Below, piece after piece: positions 1 to 6,588 of a DNA stretch of 17,219 nucleotides. Source of the DNA: Bacteroidales bacterium (GTDB lineage Bacteria > Bacteroidota > Bacteroidia > Bacteroidales > UBA7960); NCBI GenBank assembly GCA_007131125.1, contig SLRE01000030.1, positions 1 to 17,219 on the forward strand, given 5' to 3'. Both the position numbers and the translations under genes were made by a program. Below the pieces are notes generated by a model. The model made no database searches, was not told the DNA's origin, and saw nothing but the letters and a program-made list of their open reading frames with translations. Numbering within the stretch: position 1 is the stretch's first letter; the number at the start of each line of letters is the position of its first letter.

Positions 1-14
1 AAATTGATTTTGTT

Positions 15-1349
15 TTACTGCCTCAACCACTTCCAGATTAAGGAATAAGTAATTTTTTTTCCATGCATCAGTATGCCGGTGCGGTATATTTTTGCAGCCA
101 GCCAGGTGGTAAACATAAAGCCAAGAATAAGTAAGCCTGCGGAAAGAAAAACGTCAAAAAAGGGTACTCCAAAGGGTATCCTTATCATCATGATTACCGG
201 TGAGGTGAGGGGAATGATGGAGAGCCAGAAGGCCAAATCTCCAGAGGGGTTATTGACTACCATTTGCCCCATGATAAAGGCAAAGAGCAGTGGAATGGTA
301 ACCGGCAGCATGAACTGCTGTGTGTCGGCTTCGTTGTCGACCGCGGCCCCGATGGCTGCAAAAAGTGCCGAATAAAGCAGGTAGCCTCCCAGGAAGAAAA
401 AGATGAAGGAAAGAATCATTACCGGGAAGTTGATGGCCGACAATCCCTCCAGTATGCGGCCTGCAGTTGTGTCAAACTGCTGAACCGTTTCCATGCGCTG
501 CTTCAGGTCTTCGGGGTTGAGCATCTGGCTGCTGGTAACATATACCTGCTCGTCGGGGGTGAAGCGGAACAGATCGGGATAGGCCGCCTGGGCAATACCG
601 ATAATAGAAAAAGTAAGGATGATCCAGATTAAAAACTGGGTGAGCCCCACCAGCCCGATGCCAATGATTTTTCCTGCCATCAGCTGAAAAGGCTTTACGG
701 ATGAAACGATGATTTCAACAATGCGGCTGGATTTTTCTTCCAGCACACCACGCAATACCTGTGAGCCAAAGAGGAAAATAAAAATATAGATCAGAATTCC
801 GCTTACCAAACCTAAACCCATGGTTACTTCCGGGTAGTCGGCCTGTTCGAGCCCTTCATCCAGTATACGAACTGCATGAATGTGAATGGGGGTTTCAATG
901 GATCGCAGAACATCCTTGTCGATTCCGGCAGCGCTCAATTTAAGGCTTTCAAACTCATGCTTCAATACGTTTTCGATATACAGCTTGGCATTGAGATTGG
1001 CTGGTTTTTCAGAAAACAACCGGAGGGTGGAAGGAGCCTGAAATGCCGTTTCAGGAATATGCAGCACGGCATCAAAGCGGTTTTCCTTCATTTGAGACAG
1101 GGCAAAATCAATACCTGCCGGTAAATGGGTAAAGCGCACGTTGTTGCCATCTTTAAAGCGGTCGTAAAAGAGGGCGGAATCATCAACTATGGCCACATGG
1201 TAATCCTCTTCAGATACCTGTGCAATGATGGCAGGGGCAACAAAAAGGGCCGCCAGGAGCAAAGGTCCAAGAATGGTCATTACAATAAATGACCTTTTCC
1301 GGACGCGGCTGGCGTATTCCCTCTGAATGATGATTCCCGTTTTGCTCAT
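15..1349 (-). CDS. ABC-2 type transporter permease (NatB-like)
   Basis: Membrane subunit of an ABC exporter. The 444-residue protein has an N-terminal membrane helix (about 20-43), a large soluble region (about 45-175) that would lie outside the membrane, and then about six hydrophobic segments (about 176-197, 226-253, 307-334, 346-364, 370-390, 400-420). The stretch around 200-220 (VLEEKSSRIVEIIVSS) is typical of the NatB/ABC-2 permease family, in which it follows the second helix. It starts only 6 bp after the stop of the ATPase gene on the same strand, so the two form one transporter. NatB of Bacillus exports sodium; the substrate here cannot be told from sequence. The start (MSKTGIIIQREY) fits the family, where a short cytoplasmic segment precedes the first helix. 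The stop codon lies just inside the window. Confidence 0.9.
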   Translation of the reverse strand: MSKTGIIIQREYASRVRKRSFIVMTILGPLLLAALFVAPAIIAQVSEEDYHVAIVDDSALFYDRFKDGNNVRFTHLPAGIDFALSQMKENRFDAVLHIPETAFQAPSTLRLFSEKPANLNAKLYIENVLKHEFESLKLSAAGIDKDVLRSIETPIHIHAVRILDEGLEQADYPEVTMGLGLVSGILIYIFIFLFGSQVLRGVLEEKSSRIVEIIVSSVKPFQLMAGKIIGIGLVGLTQFLIWIILTFSIIGIAQAAYPDLFRFTPDEQVYVTSSQMLNPEDLKQRMETVQQFDTTAGRILEGLSAINFPVMILSFIFFFLGGYLLYSALFAAIGAAVDNEADTQQFMLPVTIPLLFAFIMGQMVVNNPSGDLAFWLSIIPLTSPVIMMIRIPFGVPFFDVFLSAGLLILGFMFTTWLAAKIYRTGILMHGKKITYSLIWKWLRQ

Positions 1350-1355
1350 TTTAAG

Positions 1356-2345
1356 TTATTTTTCCTGTTGATTTAACGCAGAAGCTTCCTGGTTTATTCC
1401 ATTAACGGCTTCATGGGTTTCCATGGGATATTTCCCGGTTACATTTTTAATAAAAATGTCATTCATGGTAGGGGTGAGTTCACTGAAGGCCACCACATTT
1501 CCATGCTCCAGAACTTTTTGCAAAAGCTGGTTGGAGGTGGCAGGCGCATTGACTTTGATCCTTGCCAATGAATGTCCGTTATGGACCCAGGTTTTGATGA
1601 TCTCAAAAGGTTTATCAAGGAAATTCTCCAAAGGGTTTTTCAGCCCGTTCATTTCCAGCTGGTAAATGTGGGTGGCATGGTCCTTTTTTACTTGTCTTAC
1701 GTTCCCGTCAAGTATTTTTCTGGATTTGTTGATCAGGGCGATATGGTCGCAGAGCTCTTCCACCGAACCCATATTGTGGGTGGAAAAAATGATGGTGGCA
1801 CCCTCATCACGAAGTTTCAGGATTTCCTGTTTGAGCAGATTCACGTTAATGGGGTCAAAGCCGCTGAAGGGTTCATCAAATATCAGCAAATCGGGTTTAT
1901 GCAAAATCGTGATGATAAACTGCACCTTTTGCTGCATTCCCTTGGAAAGCTCTTCCACTTTTTTGTCCCACCAGGGGAGAAGGTCAAATTTTTCGAACCA
2001 GGATTTCAGCAACTTCCGGGCTTGATGTCTTTTTAATCCTTTGAGCTGTGCAAGGTAGATGGCCTGTTCGCCCACCTTCATTTTTTTGTAAAGCCCCCGT
2101 TCTTCGGGAAGGTAACCGATTTTGTAAACGTGATGAGGCTTGAGGGCTTGTTCCCGGAAAAACAGTTCCCCCTGGTCCGGTGAAATGATCTGGTTGATGA
2201 TACGAATCAGGGTGGTTTTTCCTGCTCCGTTGGGTCCCAGCAAGCCGTAAATGCTTTGTTCGGGAACCTCAATACTTACCTTATCCAATGCACAATGGTT
2301 GGTATAATGCTTGGTAACATTTTCCGAACGGAACAAAAGGCTCAT
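1356..2345 (-). CDS. ABC transporter ATP-binding protein (NatA-like, with C-terminal DUF4162-type extension)
   Basis: Cytoplasmic ATPase that powers the permease encoded just downstream. All nucleotide-binding motifs are present: Walker A GPNGAGKTT (37-45), signature LSKGMQQK (133-140), Walker B LLIFDEP (153-159) with the catalytic Glu at 158, and the H-loop His190 in STHNM. The ABC domain covers roughly residues 1-225. The remaining 100 residues resemble the accessory domain seen in NatA-like ATPases (DUF4162), ending in a low-complexity tail rich in Glu, Asn and Gln. Length (329) is normal for this subfamily. It lies 12 bp after dnaJ and 6 bp before the permease gene, so co-transcription is very likely. 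Family assignment is secure; the exported substrate is unknown. Confidence 0.92.
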   Translation of the reverse strand: MSLLFRSENVTKHYTNHCALDKVSIEVPEQSIYGLLGPNGAGKTTLIRIINQIISPDQGELFFREQALKPHHVYKIGYLPEERGLYKKMKVGEQAIYLAQLKGLKRHQARKLLKSWFEKFDLLPWWDKKVEELSKGMQQKVQFIITILHKPDLLIFDEPFSGFDPINVNLLKQEILKLRDEGATIIFSTHNMGSVEELCDHIALINKSRKILDGNVRQVKKDHATHIYQLEMNGLKNPLENFLDKPFEIIKTWVHNGHSLARIKVNAPATSNQLLQKVLEHGNVVAFSELTPTMNDIFIKNVTGKYPMETHEAVNGINQEASALNQQEK

Positions 2346-2357
2346 GACGGGGCAGGA

Positions 2358-3512
2358 TTAGTTAAAAACGTCTTTCATGCGTTCAAAAAAGCTTTTGTCG
2401 CTTTTTTTAGGGTTGGGCTTAAAGTTTTCGGAACCGGCCAGGGATTCAAGAATTTCTTTTTCTTCTCCTGATACTTTTTGCGGGGTCCAGATGTTCACGT
2501 TCACCAGCAGGTCGCCTCTTCCATAGGAATTTACGCCGGGCAGACCCTTTCCCTTCAGCCTCAATACCTTTCCGGGCTGGGTGCCAGGTTCAATTTTTAT
2601 TCTTGCTTTTCCTTCAAGGGTGGGTACATCAATGCTGGTACCCAGCACAGCCTGCGGAAAGCTGACATAATGCTCATACAGCAGGTTGCTGCCGTCCCTG
2701 ACCAGTTTCTCGTGGGGAACTTCTTCCACCATAACGATAAGGTCGCCGGGTATACCGCCACGGGCTGCCGCATTTCCTTTTCCGCTGAGAGAAAGCTGCA
2801 TACCTTCGGCAACTCCTGCCGGGATGTTGATGCTGATTACCTCTTCGCCTTTTTTAATGCCGTTTCCATAGCAGGTAGAGCATTTATCGGTGATGGTTTT
2901 GCCTTCACCTCCGCATTGCGGGCAGGTGGAGGTGGTTTGCATCTGCCCGAGGAAAGTATTGGTAACACGGGTTACCTGTCCCATACCATTGCAGGTGTTA
3001 CAGGTGCTGAAAGCTCCCCCGTCTTTGGCGCCGGTACCTTTACAGGATTGGCAGGAAACATATTTGTTTACCTTGATTTTCTTCTCAACCCCCTTAAGGA
3101 TTTCGTTCAGGGTAAGTTTAACCTTAATACGAAGGTTGGTGCCACGATTGACCCTGCGGGAAGTGCGGCCTCCAAAACCGCTTCTTCCGAACCCACCGCC
3201 AAAGGCACCTCCAAAGATGTCGCCAAACTGGCTGAAAATGTCTTCCATAGACATTCCGCCACCAAAGCCTCCTTGTCCGAAATTGTTGCCTACGCCGGCA
3301 TGACCGAATTGGTCGTAACGGGATTTCTTTTCGGGATTGCTCAGGACCTCATAAGCTTCGGCGGCTTCTTTAAATTTGGCTTCAGCAGTTTCATCACCCT
3401 GGTTTTTATCGGGATGATATTTCAGTGCCTTCTGCCGGTAAGCCTTTTTTATTTCTTCGGCCGAAGCATTGCGGGACAAGCCCAGTATTTCGTAATAATC
3501 TCTTTTTGACAT
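2358..3512 (-). CDS. dnaJ: Chaperone protein DnaJ (Hsp40)
   Basis: Co-chaperone that delivers unfolded clients to DnaK and stimulates its ATPase through the J domain. The order is that of a full type I (class A) DnaJ. The J domain is residues 1-70, with the HPD motif at 33-35. A Gly/Phe-rich region covers about 73-116. The zinc-binding domain has four CxxCxGxG repeats (Cys 154/157, 171/174, 197/200, 211/214), and the C-terminal substrate-binding domains run from about 225 to 350. At 384 residues the length is typical. The gene lies 14 bp downstream of grpE and 12 bp upstream of the ABC ATPase on the same strand. dnaK is not in this window. No CIRCE-type inverted repeat is seen nearby, so heat-shock control, if any, acts elsewhere or by another mechanism. 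Confidence 0.98.
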   Translation of the reverse strand: MSKRDYYEILGLSRNASAEEIKKAYRQKALKYHPDKNQGDETAEAKFKEAAEAYEVLSNPEKKSRYDQFGHAGVGNNFGQGGFGGGMSMEDIFSQFGDIFGGAFGGGFGRSGFGGRTSRRVNRGTNLRIKVKLTLNEILKGVEKKIKVNKYVSCQSCKGTGAKDGGAFSTCNTCNGMGQVTRVTNTFLGQMQTTSTCPQCGGEGKTITDKCSTCYGNGIKKGEEVISINIPAGVAEGMQLSLSGKGNAAARGGIPGDLIVMVEEVPHEKLVRDGSNLLYEHYVSFPQAVLGTSIDVPTLEGKARIKIEPGTQPGKVLRLKGKGLPGVNSYGRGDLLVNVNIWTPQKVSGEEKEILESLAGSENFKPNPKKSDKSFFERMKDVFN

Positions 3513-3526
3513 TACAGATTCGGTTT

Positions 3527-4186
3527 TTAGTTGGCAACCACCACCCTGGCAAAGCGGATTACTTTATCATTGAGCAGGTATCCTTTTTGAACCTCCTCAA
3601 CCACCTTGCCTTTTTGTTTTTTATCCTTTGCGGGAACATGGGAAATGGCTTCATGGTAATCGGTATTAAAATCTTCTCCCACTGTGGGGATTTCCTTTAC
3701 GCCTTTTTGCTCCAGTATTTTTCGGAACTTGGTGTGAATTAAAGCAATGCCTCCGTTGTTTCCCTGGTCTTGTTCCTTTTCGGCCTTGGCGGCACGTTCC
3801 AGGTCATCCAGCACCGGGAGCAACGACACGATAATATCAGCAGAGGCGGTTTTGGACAACTCTATGCGTTCCTTGCTGGTGCGTTTGCGGTAATTATCAA
3901 ATTCAGAAAAGAGCCTCAGAAATTTTTCGTTAGACTCTTCCAGTTTCTTTTCCAGTTCTGCTAACTTTTCAAGGTGCTCATTTTGCAACCTTTCCAGTTC
4001 ATTTTCCATGGTTTGGGCAGTATCCTCACCTAGTTTACCTTTTTCTTTTTTACCTTGCTGCCCGGTTTTGTTTTTCATGTGGTCTGACGCATTGTCAGTA
4101 TTTTCATCCTGGTTTTTTGGCCCTGTATGTTCCTGCCTGGTTTCTGTTTTATTTTCTTCCTGTTGATTATTCAGTTTATCTTCCAT
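3527..4186 (-). CDS. grpE: Nucleotide exchange factor GrpE
   Basis: Releases ADP from DnaK, working with DnaJ encoded directly downstream. The N-terminal third is charged and low in complexity, rich in Glu, Lys, Asn and Gln. It is followed by the long coiled-coil helix (LERLQNEHLEKLAELEKK and onward), the conserved FDNYRKRT segment, LLPVLDDLERA, and the C-terminal beta domain ending GYLLNDKVIRFARVVVAN. I chose the ATG at 4186 (MEDKLNNQQEEN), giving 219 residues. An in-frame ATG at 4249 would add 21 residues (MASHLRISGQFNKKKKQEVA) that do not look like any GrpE N-terminus. The longer form cannot be excluded, because Bacteroidota lack Shine-Dalgarno signals to decide between them. Confidence 0.93.
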   Translation of the reverse strand: MEDKLNNQQEENKTETRQEHTGPKNQDENTDNASDHMKNKTGQQGKKEKGKLGEDTAQTMENELERLQNEHLEKLAELEKKLEESNEKFLRLFSEFDNYRKRTSKERIELSKTASADIIVSLLPVLDDLERAAKAEKEQDQGNNGGIALIHTKFRKILEQKGVKEIPTVGEDFNTDYHEAISHVPAKDKKQKGKVVEEVQKGYLLNDKVIRFARVVVAN

Positions 4187-4282
4187 TTTAGCAACTTCTT
4201 GTTTTTTCTTTTTATTAAACTGACCGGAAATCCGCAAATGGCTTGCCAATTATTTAAGAGGGACAATTTGTCAGCCTTACCT

Positions 4283-5587
4283 TCACAGTCTCCTGATTTC
4301 GGCGCCGATATTTTTCAGCCTGGTATCGATTTTCTGATAGCCTCTGTCTATTTGTTCAATGTTGTGAATAACGCTTTTGCCATTGGCACTCAATGCAGCA
4401 ATAAGCAGAGCCACCCCTGCCCTGATATCGGGAGAGGTCATTTCAAGGGCTTTTAACGGGTATTGCCGGTCGAGCCCGATAACCGTGGCCCGGTGCGGGT
4501 CGCAAAGGATAATCTGTGCGCCCATATCAATGAGTTTATCTACAAAAAACAAACGGCTTTCAAACATTTTCTGATGAAGCAGCACGCTTCCTTTAGCCTG
4601 TGTGGCCACCACAAGAACGATGCTGAGCAGGTCGGGCGAAAATCCCGGCCAGGGGGCATCGCTTATGGTAAGGATGCTTCCGTCTATGTAAGTATCTACC
4701 CGGTAACTATTCTGGTGGGGGATAAAAAGGTCATCACCCCTGAGCTCAAGGTTAATCCCCAGTTTGCGGAATACTTCAGGGATAAGGCCTAGCTGGTCAT
4801 ACCTGACGTCCTTGATGGTGATTTCGGACTGTGTCATAGCGGCCAGGCCAATAAAGCTCCCTATCTCAATCATATCGGGAAGCATACGGTGATTGCAACC
4901 CCCGAGCTGGTCTACTCCTTCAATGGTCACCAGGTTGGAACCCACCCCGCTGATTTTGGCCCCCATGCAGTTGAGCATTTTGCAAAGCTGTTGAAGGTAA
5001 GGTTCGCAGGCGGCGTTGTAGATGGTTGTTTTTCCTTTAGCCAGGCTGGCTGCCATGATGATGTTGGCGGTACCTGTAACCGAGGCCTCATCGAGCAGCA
5101 TGTAACAGCCGGAAAGCTGTTCGGCTTCTATCTGGTAAAAAGTGGTTTCGGCATCATAATGAAAGCGGGCTCCGAGTTTTTCCAGCCCGATAAAGTGGGT
5201 ATCAAGCCTCCTTCTACCAATTTTGTCGCCTCCGGGTTTTGGAATAAAAGCCTTTCCAAATCTTGCCAGCAAGGGCCCAACAATCATTACCGAGCCGCGC
5301 AGCTGGCTCACTTTTTTGAGGTAAGTTTCGGTATGAATAAAATCCAGGTCAACATCGTCAGCCTGGAAAGAAAATTCCCCTTCCCGGATTTTTTTTACTT
5401 TCACTCCGAAGTCCTTCAGCAGTTCAATAAGTTTATTTACATCCCTGATGTCGGGAATGTTTTCAATAATTACTTCCTCTGGGGTAAGCAGGGTGGCACA
5501 GATAATTTGCAGGGCTTCGTTTTTGGCACCCTGGGGAATGATTTCTCCCTTTAATTTTTTTCCGCCGATAATTTCAAAAGAACCCAT
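4283..5587 (-). CDS. murA: UDP-N-acetylglucosamine 1-carboxyvinyltransferase (MurA), Asp-type active site
   Basis: First committed step of peptidoglycan synthesis in the cytoplasm: transfer of enolpyruvate from PEP to UDP-GlcNAc. The 434-residue sequence carries the EPSP-synthase-like fold signatures throughout. Lys22-Asn23 (GAKNEA) bind substrate, LRGS (97-100) is conserved, and SDAPWPGFSPD holds the catalytic Asp equivalent to E. coli Asp305. DIRAG near the C-terminus holds the Arg equivalent to Arg397. The loop that in E. coli reads PGGC, with the nucleophilic Cys115, here reads PGGD (Asp121, codon GAC at 5225-5227 on the minus strand). The following Arg equivalent to Arg120 is kept. Asp at this position is known from natural fosfomycin-insensitive MurA enzymes such as that of Mycobacterium. 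The gene follows the DUF4290 gene and precedes grpE on the same strand. Confidence 0.96.
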   Translation of the reverse strand: MGSFEIIGGKKLKGEIIPQGAKNEALQIICATLLTPEEVIIENIPDIRDVNKLIELLKDFGVKVKKIREGEFSFQADDVDLDFIHTETYLKKVSQLRGSVMIVGPLLARFGKAFIPKPGGDKIGRRRLDTHFIGLEKLGARFHYDAETTFYQIEAEQLSGCYMLLDEASVTGTANIIMAASLAKGKTTIYNAACEPYLQQLCKMLNCMGAKISGVGSNLVTIEGVDQLGGCNHRMLPDMIEIGSFIGLAAMTQSEITIKDVRYDQLGLIPEVFRKLGINLELRGDDLFIPHQNSYRVDTYIDGSILTISDAPWPGFSPDLLSIVLVVATQAKGSVLLHQKMFESRLFFVDKLIDMGAQIILCDPHRATVIGLDRQYPLKALEMTSPDIRAGVALLIAALSANGKSVIHNIEQIDRGYQKIDTRLKNIGAEIRRL

Positions 5588-5623
5588 ATTTTTTTCTTTA
5601 TGGGGTTAAACAATACAAAAGCC

Positions 5624-5644
5624 TTCCGGACCTGATTACCGGAA
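5624..5644 (-). terminator. Hairpin between DUF4290 gene and murA, possible terminator
   Basis: A perfect 6-bp inverted repeat TTCCGG/CCGGAA (5624-5629 and 5639-5644) with a 9-nt loop lies in the 108-bp gap. Read on the minus strand it is followed by GGC and a short run of four T. That suggests a weak intrinsic terminator or an RNA-stabilising hairpin after the DUF4290 gene. The T-run is short, so full termination is doubtful. Confidence 0.35.
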
Positions 5645-5668
5645 AAATTCATATTAAACTTTAGTTTG

Positions 5669-5676
5669 CGAAGGTA
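5669..5676 (-). promoter_or_regulatory. murA: Possible -7 element of a murA promoter
   Basis: On the minus strand this reads TACCTTCG, one base away from the Bacteroidota -7 consensus TAnnTTTG. It lies about 80 bp upstream of the murA start. I see no matching -33 TTTG at the right distance, and the hairpin at 5624-5644 would lie downstream in the leader. Weak candidate only; murA could equally be read from the DUF4290 promoter. Confidence 0.2.
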
Positions 5677-5695
5677 GGGCAAAAATTAAAAAAAA

Positions 5696-6322
5696 TCAGT
5701 TTTTCTTGCCTTTGTAATTATGGGATTTTCCGTTGGATGATTTTCCGGGGAACTTCTTCCTTTTTTGCTTGGAAAGGATGTCCGTGGTATTATTTAGCCG
5801 GATATTGTCGGTAAGTTTAAGTTTTCCACCCGACAAAACCTCAAGGTGAGATGCAATTTCCTCATCGCTAACCGAGTCGCGGCTCCATGTAAGGAATGAT
5901 TTTTTCAGGTGATTGGCGATGAGCTTTATTAGTGCCTGTTTTTCCTGCCCTTCTTCCATTTCGCAGGCTTTTTCAATGATGCGCTCAATGTGCCGGCCAT
6001 AATGCCTGAAGGTAATATCGTTGGCGGAGTATTCCAGCCTTTCGGGCTTGCGGGTAAGTATTTCAGGCGATGGGGTAGGGTAGGGCGAATCCACATCCAG
6101 TTTGAAATCGGACATAATAAACAAATGGTCCCACAGTTTGTGTTTGAAATCGCTTACATCCCGCAAATGAGGGTTTAGTTGTCCCATAACATTGATGGTG
6201 GCCCTTGCCAGTTGATTTCGCCTATCACGGTCGTCAATGCTCATGATATACTCAATCATTTTCTGAATATTTCTTCCGTATTCAGAAATGTTCATTTTAG
6301 AACGCGAAGTGTTGTATTCCAT
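5696..6322 (-). CDS. DUF4290 family protein, function unknown
   Basis: A 208-residue soluble protein matching the Bacteroidota-restricted DUF4290 family, recognised from its start (MEYNTSRSKMNISEYGRNIQKMIEYI) and the second conserved block (NDITFRHYGRHIERII). The two halves each contain a YGR-(N/H)-I-x-(K/R)-(M/I)-I-E helix, at about residues 15-24 and 106-117, which hints at an internal duplication. The C-terminal 30 residues are very basic and low in complexity (Lys, Gly, Ser, Asn), so nucleic acid or ribosome contact is conceivable, but this is inference. There is no signal peptide or membrane helix. It lies 108 bp upstream of murA on the same strand. No biochemical function is known to me. 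Confidence 0.88.
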   Translation of the reverse strand: MEYNTSRSKMNISEYGRNIQKMIEYIMSIDDRDRRNQLARATINVMGQLNPHLRDVSDFKHKLWDHLFIMSDFKLDVDSPYPTPSPEILTRKPERLEYSANDITFRHYGRHIERIIEKACEMEEGQEKQALIKLIANHLKKSFLTWSRDSVSDEEIASHLEVLSGGKLKLTDNIRLNNTTDILSKQKRKKFPGKSSNGKSHNYKGKKN

Positions 6323-6588
6323 ATAATTTTAGTTGAATGGTATCCGGCAGTATAATAACCTATTAGAAGCACCCACCGGGAAGGTTTTCAATATTGTAAG
6401 TTGTGAAGAACTTTTAAAATGCTATCCTTAAAACCAAATCCTGCTAACAGCAACATAGAACGGGAAAAAAACTTTATTGTTATTGGTATTATAAAATCAG
6501 CAAAGGGGGAAAAAGTTAATTGTCGGGATGCAATTTTATAAAGTTTTGTGCAAATATATCAATTTAACGTTTACGGTTAAAGGATTGA
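6323..6588. other. 266-bp intergenic region between pcrA and the DUF4290 gene
   Basis: No convincing ORF or RNA gene was seen. It is AT-rich and probably contains the end of the pcrA transcript and the promoter of the DUF4290/murA cluster. An exact minus-strand match to TAnnTTTG (TATATTTG, 6551-6558) is present but lacks a clear -33 partner. A 6-bp inverted repeat TTTAAC/GTTAAA (6563-6568 and 6576-6581) lies just after the pcrA stop but is not followed by a T-run. Confidence 0.6.
6551..6558 (-). promoter_or_regulatory. Possible -7 element for the DUF4290 gene
   Basis: On the minus strand the sequence is TATATTTG, an exact fit to the Bacteroidota -7 consensus TAnnTTTG. It would give a leader of roughly 220 nt before the DUF4290 start. 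No good TTTG is visible about 20 bp upstream on that strand, so the call rests on the -7 element alone. Confidence 0.25.

Noticed and set aside
2478..3509. 343-codon open frame antisense to dnaJ
   Set aside because: It mirrors the dnaJ frame almost exactly, has no recognisable domain, and arises from the codon composition of dnaJ, a well-supported gene on the other strand.
4187..4290. Possible CIRCE heat-shock operator before grpE
   Set aside because: No TTAGCACTC-N9-GAGTGCTAA or similar inverted repeat is present in this gap.
4889..5554. 221-codon open frame antisense to murA
   Set aside because: Shadow of a strongly conserved gene; no motif, no promoter.
6563..6581. Inverted repeat TTTAAC/GTTAAA after pcrA as its terminator
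   Set aside because: The stem is only 6 AT-rich pairs and no T-run follows on the minus strand, so it is mentioned only in the gap description.
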